Below, in pieces: positions 1-5,875 of a stretch of 10,176 nucleotides of DNA. The translations under genes were made by a program, and so were the position numbers. The notes beneath the pieces were generated by a model. The model was not told the DNA's origin. It saw only the letters and a program-made list of their open reading frames with translations, and did no database searches. The DNA lies in contig JAICJM010000147.1 of assembly GCA_025928435.1 (NCBI GenBank), positions 1 through 10,176 of the forward strand, read 5' to 3'. How positions within the stretch are numbered: position 1 is the stretch's first letter; each line of letters starts with the position of its first letter. Origin of the DNA: Thermoleophilia bacterium. Lineage in GTDB: Bacteria; Actinomycetota; Thermoleophilia; Gaiellales; JAICJC01.

Positions 1-873
1 CGGCGAGCCGGTGAGGGTGAGATCCTCGAGCCACTCGTCCGGCATCCCGGCGGTCACGGCCTCCTCGCCGCCCCGCTCGATCATCGCCGCGAGCTCGTCC
101 GAGATCCCGTAGGCGTCGGTCATGGTGTTCACGCCGAACTCAGCCAGGAACCCGCCCAGCATTGGCCGCAGCGCCTCGCGGGCGCGGGCGCCGTCGCGGT
201 CGACGCAGGTGAGCGCGATCGTCGAGTAGGCCATGGCGTCGAGCGGCCGCCCCGCCCTGGCGAGGCCGCGCTCGACCCGCTCGCGGCCGAAGCGGAAGTA
301 GTCGACTCCGGCGGACGCGGCGAAGAGCGTCGTGTCGGCCAGCTCGCCCGCCAGCCGCAGGAGCATCGGCCCGCTTACGCCCATTGCGATCGGCACGTGC
401 TCGGTGGCGGGGTGCGTGATCGCGATCTCGTCGAGCGAGAAGTGGCTGCCCTCGAAGCTCACGGTCTCGCCCGCGAGCAGCCGCCGGATCGCACCGACGC
501 TCTCGCGCAGCGCGGCCACCGGCTTCTCCGGCATGAACCCCATTTGCCGCAGCCATTCCGGCAGGCCCAGTCCGATGCCGGGCCGGAACCGGCCGGGGAA
601 GGCACGGCTGATCCCCGCGATCTCCATGGCCAGCACCGCCGGGTGGCGCACCATGCCCGAGACGATGCTCGTCCCGATCGGAACCGATTCCGTCGCCCCC
701 AGGGCCAGCGTCGTGCACACGAGCGCCGGCTCGTAGAAGTAGTCCTCGGGGATCATCAGGTGCGAGAACCCGAGCTGCTCGAGCTCGCGGGCGCGCTCGC
801 CGATCCGCTCCGGCGGCACCATGTCACCGAGCGAGACGCCGATCGGGTGGGCGTAGCGGGGCGCGGCGGGCAT
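1..873 (-). CDS. LLM-class (probably F420-dependent) oxidoreductase, C-terminus cut by window edge
   Basis: The 291 visible codons read as a luciferase-like TIM-barrel flavin/F420 oxidoreductase. The first strand is IGVSLG (residues 11-16). GTSIVSGMVRHP (67-78) and PGRFRPGIGLG (93-103) are the usual barrel motifs, followed by a WLRQMGF segment typical of actinobacterial F420-dependent members. Such enzymes oxidise or reduce small organic substrates using F420H2/F420 or FMN; the substrate cannot be told from sequence. The stop codon is off the left edge, and the visible length is close to that of many family members, so little is missing. The ATG at 873 begins MPAAPRYAHP; no Shine-Dalgarno is evident, but a TAGGCT box (882-887, minus strand) lies 8 bases upstream, suggesting a nearly leaderless mRNA. 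The gene diverges from the trpS leader. The family call is secure; the cofactor is inferred. Confidence 0.9.
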   Translation of the reverse strand, partial: MPAAPRYAHPIGVSLGDMVPPERIGERARELEQLGFSHLMIPEDYFYEPALVCTTLALGATESVPIGTSIVSGMVRHPAVLAMEIAGISRAFPGRFRPGIGLGLPEWLRQMGFMPEKPVAALRESVGAIRRLLAGETVSFEGSHFSLDEIAITHPATEHVPIAMGVSGPMLLRLAGELADTTLFAASAGVDYFRFGRERVERGLARAGRPLDAMAYSTIALTCVDRDGARAREALRPMLGGFLAEFGVNTMTDAYGISDELAAMIERGGEEAVTAGMPDEWLEDLTLTGSP

Positions 874-881
874 GGCCGCGG

Positions 882-887
882 AGCCTA
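882..887 (-). promoter_or_regulatory. Candidate -10 box of the LLM oxidoreductase gene
   Basis: On the minus strand this reads TAGGCT, which fits the TANNNT core of an actinobacterial -10 box. It ends 8 bases before the ATG, so transcription would begin one or two bases before the start codon. No -35 is recognisable. It lies back-to-back with the TAGAGT box of the divergent leader transcript, so the two polymerase footprints should overlap. Confidence 0.4.
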
Positions 888-900
888 CCGGGAGGTGCGC

Positions 901-906
901 TAGAGT
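901..906 (+). promoter_or_regulatory. Candidate -10 box of the trpS leader transcript
   Basis: TAGAGT fits TANNNT and is followed by exactly six bases before the ATG of the Trp leader peptide. The expected transcription start is therefore at, or within a base of, the A of that ATG, giving a leaderless leader peptide. The 878-883 region, where a -35 would sit, shows no TTGACA-like sequence. A GGAGG at 891-895 is too far upstream (17 bases) to be the ribosome site for this start, which supports the leaderless reading. Confidence 0.45.
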
Positions 907-912
907 GAGACG

Positions 913-954
913 ATGACCGCAGCGCATCGCACCCGCTGGTCGTGGCCGCACTAG
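913..954 (+). CDS. Trp leader peptide (attenuator peptide, 13 aa)
   Basis: This short reading frame encodes MTAAHRTRWSWPH and stops with TAG. Codons 9 and 11 are TGG, so 2 of 13 residues are tryptophan, the rarest amino acid, directly upstream of a tryptophanyl-tRNA synthetase gene. The peptide itself is expected to have no function; its role is to let a translating ribosome sense charged tRNA-Trp. The second Trp codon (943-945) runs into segment 1 of the downstream RNA fold (944-949), and the stop codon lies between segments 1 and 2, as attenuation requires. No Shine-Dalgarno is seen; a TAGAGT box ends six bases before the ATG, so it is probably translated from a leaderless RNA. It would be missed by automatic gene calling because of its length. 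Confidence 0.8.
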   Translation: MTAAHRTRWSWPH

Positions 955-1012
955 GGCGGCCGTAGCACGTGCATGCGCGACGGGCCGCCTTCGAGCGGCC
1001 CGATGTGCTTCT
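944..1012 (+). promoter_or_regulatory. Trp attenuator: four mutually exclusive RNA segments upstream of trpS
   Basis: Four segments can pair in the classical way. Segment 1 (944-949, GGCCGC) pairs with segment 2 (956-961, GCGGCC), 6 bp. Segment 2 (955-961, GGCGGCC) pairs with segment 3 (983-989, GGCCGCC), 7 bp plus a G-U. Segment 3 (981-988, CGGGCCGC) pairs with segment 4 (995-1002, GCGGCCCG), 8 bp around a six-base loop. An outer helix, 964-970 with 1003-1009, can close around 3:4. A ribosome stalled at the Trp codons (937-945) would cover segment 1, favour 2:3 and block 3:4. A ribosome that reaches the stop covers 1 and 2 and lets 3:4 form. The tail after 3:4 (ATGTGCTTCTGG) has only scattered T, so 3:4 may be a weak intrinsic terminator or act together with the ribosome-site hairpin downstream. 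Confidence 0.75.
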
Positions 1013-1036
1013 GGGAGGATCCCGCTCGAGGGTGAC

Positions 1037-1056
1037 CCTTCGCCCGATCGAAGGAG
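1037..1056 (+). promoter_or_regulatory. trpS ribosome binding site inside a hairpin
   Basis: AAGGAG at 1051-1056 lies nine bases before the trpS ATG and is a strong Shine-Dalgarno. CCTTCG (1037-1042) pairs perfectly with CGAAGG (1049-1054) around a six-base loop, so the first four bases of the ribosome site (AAGG) are buried in the stem. Translation of trpS may thus be controlled in addition to, or in place of, transcription termination. The hairpin is short, so the effect is uncertain. Confidence 0.5.
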
Positions 1057-1065
1057 ACGACTCCC

Positions 1066-2118
1066 ATGACGTCCACGCGCATCGCGGCCGAGCGCCGCAG
1101 CGCCGAGCTCGAAGAGGCGGTGCTCGCCGACCCCGGGTCGTTCCGGATCCTGACCGGCGACCGTCCCACCGGGCCGCTCCACATCGGCCACTATTTCGGC
1201 ACACTCGAGAACCGCGTGCGGCTCCAGCGGCTCGGCGTCGAGCTGCTCGTCCTGATCGCCGACTACCAGGCGATCACCGACCGCGACTCGCCGGCGCACC
1301 TGCCGGCCGACGTCGAGGGCCTCGTGCTCGACTACCTGGCCGCCGGAATCGATTCCGAGCGAGCCGTGATCTTCACCCACAGCCAGATCGCGGAGCTCAA
1401 CCAGCTCGTCCTGCCGTTCCTGAGCCTGGTGAGCGTGTCCGAGCTGCGCCGCAACCCGACCGTGAAGGACGAGATCGCGGCCGGCGGCGGGACGGCCTCC
1501 GCGCTCATGTTCACCTACCCGGTGCACCAGGCGGCGGACATCCTGTTCTGCCACGCGAACCTGGTGCCGGTCGGGCGCGACCAGCTCCCCCACGTCGAGC
1601 TGACCCGGACGATCGCCCGCCGGTTCAACGACCGCTACAGCCCCGTGGCGCCCTACTTTCCCGAGCCGGAGGCACTGATGGGGACGGCGCCGTTGCTGCT
1701 CGGCCTCGACGGCCGCAAGATGGGCAAGAGCAGGGGAAACGCGATCACGCTGGGCGCGTCCGAGGACGAGACCGATCGCCTGATCCGGACGGCGAAGACC
1801 GACGGCGAGCGCCGGATCACGTATGACCCCGACCGGCGGCCGGAGGTATCCAACCTGCTCCGGCTGGCCGGGATCTGCCGCGGCGTTGCGCCCGAGACCG
1901 TTGCCGAGGAGGTCGGGGACGGCGGCGCGGCGGCGCTGAAGCGGGTCACGGCGGACGCGCTCAACGAGCGCCTGCGCCCGATCCGGGCCCGGCGGACGGA
2001 GCTCGCGGGGCAGGGCGACTACCTGCGCGCGGTGCTCGCCCGGGGCAACGCCCGCGCCGGCGAGATCGCCGCCGAGACGCTACGCACCGTGAAGGAGCTC
2101 ATGCACACGCGGTACTGA
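1066..2118 (+). CDS. trpS: Tryptophanyl-tRNA synthetase, auxiliary (TrpRS II-like) type
   Basis: This 350-residue cytosolic class Ic enzyme charges tRNA-Trp with tryptophan using ATP. The HIGH signature is intact at residues 39-42 within RPTGPLHIGH. KMGKS at 218-222 is the KMSKS loop. VPVGRDQLPHVELTR (167-181) and AADIL (156-160) are further TrpRS landmarks. Length is normal for bacterial TrpRS (about 330-350). The GDRPTG start of the Rossmann domain and the ADYQAIT segment (65-71) resemble the second TrpRS of Deinococcus and the indolmycin-resistant auxiliary TrpRS of Streptomyces, as I recall those families. Gln68 occupies the place of the His (H43 in the Geobacillus stearothermophilus enzyme) linked to indolmycin sensitivity. 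The start is set by AAGGAG nine bases upstream. Expression is probably under the Trp attenuator. Whether the genome has a second, housekeeping trpS cannot be seen. Confidence 0.96.
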   Translation: MTSTRIAAERRSAELEEAVLADPGSFRILTGDRPTGPLHIGHYFGTLENRVRLQRLGVELLVLIADYQAITDRDSPAHLPADVEGLVLDYLAAGIDSERAVIFTHSQIAELNQLVLPFLSLVSVSELRRNPTVKDEIAAGGGTASALMFTYPVHQAADILFCHANLVPVGRDQLPHVELTRTIARRFNDRYSPVAPYFPEPEALMGTAPLLLGLDGRKMGKSRGNAITLGASEDETDRLIRTAKTDGERRITYDPDRRPEVSNLLRLAGICRGVAPETVAEEVGDGGAAALKRVTADALNERLRPIRARRTELAGQGDYLRAVLARGNARAGEIAAETLRTVKELMHTRY

Positions 2119-2197
2119 GTGGATGGCCGATCCCACGCCCCGCGCGCCTGGACGTCAGACGGTTGGACTGAGTTCAGCTCGTGGTGGGCCGCGCCTC

Positions 2198-2221
2198 GGC
2201 GTCTGCGTGATCGCAGACGCC
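2198..2221. terminator. Terminator-like hairpin between convergent trpS and phzF-family genes
   Basis: A perfect 10-bp stem, GGCGTCTGCG (2198-2207) with CGCAGACGCC (2212-2221), closes a TGAT loop. It lies 80 bases after the trpS stop and 22 bases beyond the stop of the leftward PhzF gene, so it could end both transcripts. There is no T-run on either side, which is common for hairpins at gene ends in very GC-rich genomes; it may also act as a 3'-end stabiliser. Confidence 0.7.
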
Positions 2222-2228
2222 TCGGACC

Positions 2229-2240
2229 GCTGTCAAGGGC
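2229..2240. repeat. 12-base repeat, copy 1 (GCTGTCAAGGGC)
   Basis: The same 12 bases recur at 8301-8312. Both copies lie in convergent spacers, close to the 3' end of a leftward gene. Read leftward the repeat contains TTGACA. Chance or a shared -35-like element are both possible. Confidence 0.4.
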
Positions 2241-2242
2241 TA

Positions 2243-3073
2243 CTAGATCTCGACGGTGCCGCTCACGCAGGTCACGGTGCCGCCGGCGACCCAGACCCGG
2301 TCGTCTCCGTCCGCCGAGATGTGCACGCGCCCGGCGCGTCCCAGGGCCGTGCCCTGGGCGGCGACGTACGGCGCGGTGGCCCTTCCAGAGCCCAGGAGCC
2401 ATTGGGCGACCGACGCGTTCAGGCTGCCGGTGACCGGATCCTCCGTGGTGGCGCCGTCCTTGGGGAAGAACGCGCGCAGCTCGAAGGCCGCGTCCGCGCC
2501 GGCCGGCCGGGGTCCGACGAGGCCGACGTCGTGGTCGACGAGCCCCGGCCTGACCGCCAGGACGGCCTCCGCCGACTCGAGCAGCAGCGCGACCCAGCCC
2601 GGGCCGTTGTCCGCCCACTCCGCGGCGACGATCGCGCTCCGGTCGAGGTTGAGCGTCCCGGCAACATGGACGAGCTCGTCCTCGTCCACCGGCCCCGAGC
2701 GGATGAGCGGCGGGGCGCCGAACCCGAGGCCGTCGGGCGTGCGCCGGATCGGGACGAGACCGGCCTCGCACTCCTGGACGATCGCGTCCGCGTTCCCCTG
2801 CGTGCCGCCCGCCTCGAGCCAGGCGTGGCAGGTGCCGAGCGTCGGGTGGCCGGCGAACGGCAGCTCGGCGACGGGCGTGAAGATCCGCACGCGGTAGTCC
2901 GCGCCGGCAGCGCTGGGGGAGAGCACGAAGGTCGTCTCCGACAGGTTCGTCCAGTGCGCGAACCGCTGCATCCCCTCGTCGGAGAGGCCCTCCGCGCCCA
3001 GGACGACCGCGACCGGGTTGCCCCGGTACGGCTCGGTCGTGAAGACGTCCACCTGACGGAACTCGCGCTGCAT
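2243..3073 (-). CDS. PhzF-family isomerase/epimerase
   Basis: The 276-residue protein belongs to the PhzF superfamily, two-lobed enzymes with a diaminopimelate-epimerase-like fold. PhzF itself isomerises trans-2,3-dihydro-3-hydroxyanthranilate in phenazine synthesis; most members have unknown substrates. The N-lobe opens with VDVFTTEPYRGNPVAVV (residues 8-24). Glu46 in LSETTF is the expected catalytic acid. FAGHPTLG (73-80) and DPVTGSLN (212-219) are the paired active-site loops. Length is typical. No other phenazine genes are in the window, so this is a generic PhzF-like protein and not evidence of phenazine production. The ATG at 3073 lies 12 bases after the stop of the secreted repeat protein, suggesting co-transcription; only a weak GAGAG precedes it. 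The family is clear, the substrate unknown. Confidence 0.93.
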   Translation of the reverse strand: MQREFRQVDVFTTEPYRGNPVAVVLGAEGLSDEGMQRFAHWTNLSETTFVLSPSAAGADYRVRIFTPVAELPFAGHPTLGTCHAWLEAGGTQGNADAIVQECEAGLVPIRRTPDGLGFGAPPLIRSGPVDEDELVHVAGTLNLDRSAIVAAEWADNGPGWVALLLESAEAVLAVRPGLVDHDVGLVGPRPAGADAAFELRAFFPKDGATTEDPVTGSLNASVAQWLLGSGRATAPYVAAQGTALGRAGRVHISADGDDRVWVAGGTVTCVSGTVEI

Positions 3074-3085
3074 GCGGCCAGTCTC

Positions 3086-3916
3086 TCACGCGGCACAGAT
3101 CGTGGCGAAGGTGTCCGTCACGGGCAGGCTGCTCGTGCTGATGATGGTGCTGACCCAGTTCATCGGGCCGCCATCGATCGCCTGGCCCAGCGGCGTCGTC
3201 GGCAGCGGTGTGGCGACCCGGGCGCCGCCGCCGATGACCGACGTGCCATGCGGGCACCCCGGGCCGCCCGAGATGGCCACGGGCGTTCCGGCCGGGTCGG
3301 CCGTGCCGCTCGCGCGCACGATCCTGTAGCCCGTCGGCCTGTGCCCGCATATGGCGAAGACGTCCAGCTGCTCGCCTGCGGCGGTGCCGTTGGAGACCGT
3401 CGCGGTGAACCTCGTGTTACCGGTCGGGAGGGCGCTCGTCACGGCGGTCTGGGCCGAGTCGGACGTCGAGCGGACGCCGCCGTCGAAGATGACCGTGTCG
3501 GCCGGGCAGGTCGCGGTGGCGGTGGTCTGGGTGTGGGCGGGGTTCGCGGCCTGCGCGAAGGGCATCGCGTAGCCCTTCGGCTTCTTCGCGCAGACGGCGC
3601 CGACGGCGAACTGGGCGCTCCCCGGGCCGCTGTTGTTCACGCGCGCCCGCCAGGACGTCATGCCGCCGGGGGCCGAGGTGTTGATCGTCTGGCCGGGGCC
3701 GGGGATGCCCGCGATCGCCGCTCCGCCGCCCCACACGACCGTGCCCGACGGACACGAGATCTGCGCGCCCGAGTCGAGCGGCGTGACGGGCGCCGGCATG
3801 AGCGGGCGGCGGACGATGGTGTATCCCGCCGGGGCGGTGGCGGCCTGGGCGGCGGCGGGAGCGGCGAGGAGGCCGATCGCCGTCACGGCGGCGCCGGCGC
3901 GCAAGATGTCCAACAT
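3086..3916 (-). CDS. Secreted protein of three two-cysteine repeats, function unknown
   Basis: I do not recognise a named family. The start chosen is the ATG at 3916, because AAGGAG lies six bases upstream and residues 1-25 then form a clean signal peptide ending around AAAQA-ATA; an upstream ATG at 3970 would add 18 residues and bury the signal. The mature part of the 276-residue protein holds three repeats beginning at GY (residues 31, 115, 196). Each has Cys-Pro, then a xxGG turn (WGGG, FDGG, IGGG), and ends in a second Cys: 55/109, 137/190 and 221/274. The Cys spacing is 54, 53 and 53, so three intra-repeat disulfides are likely. Composition is rich in Thr, Ser, Ala and Gly with few charges, typical of exported beta-rich proteins. 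It probably precedes phzF in one transcript. Role unknown; a surface or extracellular protein is inferred. Confidence 0.82.
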   Translation of the reverse strand: MLDILRAGAAVTAIGLLAAPAAAQAATAPAGYTIVRRPLMPAPVTPLDSGAQISCPSGTVVWGGGAAIAGIPGPGQTINTSAPGGMTSWRARVNNSGPGSAQFAVGAVCAKKPKGYAMPFAQAANPAHTQTTATATCPADTVIFDGGVRSTSDSAQTAVTSALPTGNTRFTATVSNGTAAGEQLDVFAICGHRPTGYRIVRASGTADPAGTPVAISGGPGCPHGTSVIGGGARVATPLPTTPLGQAIDGGPMNWVSTIISTSSLPVTDTFATICAA

Positions 3917-3928
3917 ATCGAGCTCCTT
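3917..3928 (-). promoter_or_regulatory. Strong ribosome binding site deciding the start of the secreted repeat protein
   Basis: Read leftward, AAGGAGCTCGAT directly precedes the ATG at 3916. AAGGAG with a six-base spacer is the best Shine-Dalgarno among the leftward genes here and rules in favour of this start over the ATG at 3970. The rest of the gap to 4029 holds a TTGACC and short inverted repeats, but no convincing promoter. Confidence 0.75.
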
Positions 3929-4029
3929 GAAGGGACGACTGTTGGGCGCGACTCCTGGAACGGCGGTCAAGCGGATTTGCGACCGTGATGCCGGTCACAG
4001 TTGTCTGACCTCTTGCCGGATCGGTGAGG

Positions 4030-5331
4030 CTAGTCGGCGGGCTGTCTGTGGCCCGCGATTGCGCTGTCCAGCCGCAGCAGGTCGGCGTCACCGACCTCGC
4101 CGAACGCGACCCCGAGGTGTCCGCCGGCCCGGCGTACGAGCACCGCCAGGCAGCGGATCGGGTCGGGCTCGCCGGGCAGGAAGAGCTCGATCTGCCAGGG
4201 CCCCTCGCCGATCCCCGGCCGGTTCTCGAGCAGCGCGCCGCCCAGGCTGAGGTCGATCGTGGCCGTCTCGATCGGCCGGGCCGAGCCGTCGGCGGCAAGC
4301 AGGACTGCCCGCACCGGCGCCCGCAGGGCCACGCGCGTGTTGGCCCGCCGCTCGGAGATCTCCACGAGCCGATCGCCGGCGGCGGTCAGGGTGTCCTCGC
4401 TGTGCTCGGTGGCCGTGCGCTGGGCGGCGAGCGTCTCCTCGATCCGGCGGGTGGCCTCGCCGACCTCGGCCAGCGCGCTGCTCGTGGCCTCGATGGAGGC
4501 GGCGACGCCGGCGCTCTGGTCGGTCACGGCGCGGATGTGCTCGAGCACGCGCCCGGCGGCGGCGCCGGCGGTGTTCGCGAGCTGGCCCACCTCGTGGGCG
4601 ACGACCGCGAAGCCGCGCCCGTGCTCGCCGGCGCGGGCGGCCTCGATGGCGGCGTTCAGCGCGAGCAGGCGGGTCTGGTCGGCGACCGCGGAGATCTCGC
4701 GGGTGATCTCGGCGGCGGCGTCGGTGGTTCCGCGCAGGGCGAGGCTGCCCTCGACCGCCTCCTCGACCCGGGCGCGGGCCGCGTCCGCGGCCGCGAGCGT
4801 CTCGCGCGCGCCGGCGCCGATCGAGTCGTTCGCGCCGGACAGCACCTCGAGCGTCGTGTTGATCCCGTCGAGCGCTTCGCGGGCCGCGGCGGCGCTGGTG
4901 CGCCGCGCGTGCGCGGCCGCCTCTGCGCTCGCGTGCTGCGCCTCGGCCGCATACCGCGCCCGGGCGCGCTCGGACGCCTCGGCGGATTCGGCCAGCGCCC
5001 GCGCAATCTCGCTCTCGCGGTCGGCGGACACGGCGCGAACGGCGTCGAGCTCGGAGGCCATCGCCTCGCGATCGAGCACGGCCGCATCGCGGTCGGCGAC
5101 CGCGGCCTCGAGCAGCTCGCCGGTCGCGCGCAGCGCGGCGGCGAACGCGCGGGTGCGCCGCACGCGGCCGATCCAGAGGGCGGCCACCGCGACCAGGAGC
5201 ATCCCGTACGCGGCGTCCGTCCGGGACGCGAACCGGATTGCGGGCAGCGCGACGACACACGCGGTGGCGAGCCACGTGAGCTCGTTCCGGATGAGCCGGA
5301 CCACGGCTGGGCCTTCGGACACGCGGGGCAT
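4030..5331 (-). CDS. Membrane methyl-accepting chemotaxis-like protein with C-terminal PilZ domain
   Basis: The 433-residue protein has two short hydrophobic segments (about 17-34 and 41-55) with almost no loop between them, so it lacks a periplasmic sensor domain. A long Ala/Glu/Arg coiled coil (about 60-215) follows. The MCP signalling tip runs from [19 protein letters not shown] (218-236) through [16 protein letters not shown] and is close to the consensus that binds CheA and CheW. The helix returns to about 327. The tail is a PilZ domain: RANTR (329-333) supplies RxxxR and DLSLGG (360-365) supplies DxSxxG, the two c-di-GMP-binding motifs, both intact. It may thus report c-di-GMP to a chemosensory array, or use the MCP stalk in another way; no che or flagellar gene is visible. 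The ATG at 5331 has AGGGG directly against it; GTG at 5322, nine bases beyond AGGGG, is a possible alternative. It lies 53 bases downstream of the CNBD gene. Confidence 0.92.
   Translation of the reverse strand: MPRVSEGPAVVRLIRNELTWLATACVVALPAIRFASRTDAAYGMLLVAVAALWIGRVRRTRAFAAALRATGELLEAAVADRDAAVLDREAMASELDAVRAVSADRESEIARALAESAEASERARARYAAEAQHASAEAAAHARRTSAAAAREALDGINTTLEVLSGANDSIGAGARETLAAADAARARVEEAVEGSLALRGTTDAAAEITREISAVADQTRLLALNAAIEAARAGEHGRGFAVVAHEVGQLANTAGAAAGRVLEHIRAVTDQSAGVAASIEATSSALAEVGEATRRIEETLAAQRTATEHSEDTLTAAGDRLVEISERRANTRVALRAPVRAVLLAADGSARPIETATIDLSLGGALLENRPGIGEGPWQIELFLPGEPDPIRCLAVLVRRAGGHLGVAFGEVGDADLLRLDSAIAGHRQPAD
4031..4041. repeat. 11-base direct repeat flanking the MCP gene, copy 1
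   Basis: TAGTCGGCGGG occurs here, overlapping the MCP stop codon, and again at 5340-5350, just upstream of its start. No other mobile-element mark is present. It is probably chance in such GC-rich DNA. Confidence 0.35.
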
Positions 5332-5339
5332 CCCCTGCG

Positions 5340-5350
5340 TAGTCGGCGGG
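5340..5350. repeat. 11-base direct repeat flanking the MCP gene, copy 2
   Basis: TAGTCGGCGGG, identical to 4031-4041. It lies between the CNBD gene stop and the MCP start, and its T is part of a TACGCA that could be a -10 box on the minus strand. Confidence 0.35.
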
Positions 5351-5384
5351 AGGGCTCGGCTGTTGAGGCCTCAGGGCCGCGAGA

Positions 5385-5822
5385 TCACGCGCGCAGCTCC
5401 CGCTCCAGCCGCCGCACCCGCGCGGCCAGGTCGGCGAGCAGGGCGCGGGCGATCTCGGGACGGTGGTCGACCAGGTCGAGGAACTCCTTCCGGGGCAGCC
5501 TGACCGCCACGACGTCCGTCTCGGCCATGACGCTCGCGGAGCGGGGCGAGCCGTCGAGCAGCCCGAGCTCGCCGCAGAAGTCGCCGGCGGCGAGCCGCGA
5601 AGCCGCGGGCGCGCCGGTCACGACCGCCTCCCCCTCCAGCACCACGTAGAAGGCCTCCGCGCTGAACCCCTCCCGGACGATGTGCTGGCCGGCGGGTACA
5701 TGGGCCACCGTCGAGGCGCCCGCGATCTTGCGCAGATGGCGCTTGCCGAGCCCGGCGAAGAGCGGGACCCGCTCGAGCGCCGCGAGCACCTGCGACTCGT
5801 CGACCGCCGCGTCCTGGGACAC
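5385..5822 (-). CDS. Single-domain cyclic-nucleotide-binding (CNBD) protein
   Basis: The 145-residue protein is essentially one CNBD beta-roll with a C-terminal helix. [12 protein letters not shown] (19-30) is the usual entry helix. [17 protein letters not shown] (82-98) is the phosphate-binding cassette, with Glu85 and Arg94 in the positions that contact ribose and phosphate in CAP-type domains, so true cNMP binding is plausible. There is no helix-turn-helix, kinase or channel attached, so it must act by contact with a partner. The start is a GTG; an in-frame TGA lies two codons upstream, so it cannot begin earlier. TAGAAG ends six bases before it, suggesting a leaderless mRNA. The gene is upstream of the MCP-PilZ gene on the same strand and diverges from a flavoprotein that has its own CNBD. 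Confidence 0.9.
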   Translation of the reverse strand: MSQDAAVDESQVLAALERVPLFAGLGKRHLRKIAGASTVAHVPAGQHIVREGFSAEAFYVVLEGEAVVTGAPAASRLAAGDFCGELGLLDGSPRSASVMAETDVVAVRLPRKEFLDLVDHRPEIARALLADLAARVRRLERELRA

Positions 5823-5828
5823 AAGTCA

Positions 5829-5834
5829 CTTCTA
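5829..5834 (-). promoter_or_regulatory. Candidate -10 box of the CNBD gene
   Basis: Read leftward this is TAGAAG, six bases before the GTG start, the same spacing as the Trp leader peptide. The sixth base deviates from T, so the call is tentative. Confidence 0.3.
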
Positions 5835-5857
5835 CCACAAGCTGCCCCCACCCGCTT

Positions 5858-5875
5858 GGGGTGTCATGACCCCCC
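5858..5875. promoter_or_regulatory. Palindromic operator candidate between divergent CNBD genes
   Basis: GGGGTGTCATGACCCCC and its neighbours form an 18-base palindrome: the core GTCATGAC (5863-5870) is perfect and GGGG (5858-5861) matches CCCC (5872-5875), with one mismatched pair (5862/5871) between. It sits where both divergent promoters would have their -35 regions, so a dimeric regulator bound here could control both. Neither CNBD gene carries a DNA-binding domain, so the regulator must be encoded elsewhere. Confidence 0.45.

Noticed and set aside
140..718. Long Arg/Gly-rich open frame on the minus strand within the LLM gene
   Set aside because: It is a shadow frame of GC-rich coding DNA; the neighbouring frame reads as an intact LLM oxidoreductase.
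1021..1039. GAGGGTGACCCT hairpin in the trpS leader as the main terminator
   Set aside because: The stem is only about 4 bp with a three-base loop and no T-run; the 3:4 hairpin and the ribosome-site hairpin are far better.
2243..3073. Phenazine biosynthesis cluster suggested by the PhzF protein
   Set aside because: No other phz gene is present, and most PhzF-family proteins are not in phenazine pathways.
3917..3970. Earlier ATG (3970) as the start of the secreted repeat protein
   Set aside because: It would put 18 polar residues before the signal peptide and ignore the AAGGAG site six bases before the ATG at 3916.
2123..3988. A 621-codon rightward open frame across the PhzF and secreted-protein genes
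   Set aside because: Composition is Arg/Asp/Gly/Ala-rich with no domain, and the opposite strand encodes two recognisable proteins with sensible starts.
3981..3997. Inverted repeat GACCG...CGGTC upstream of the secreted protein gene
   Set aside because: The stem is only 5 bp, has competing registers, and such matches are expected by chance at this GC content.
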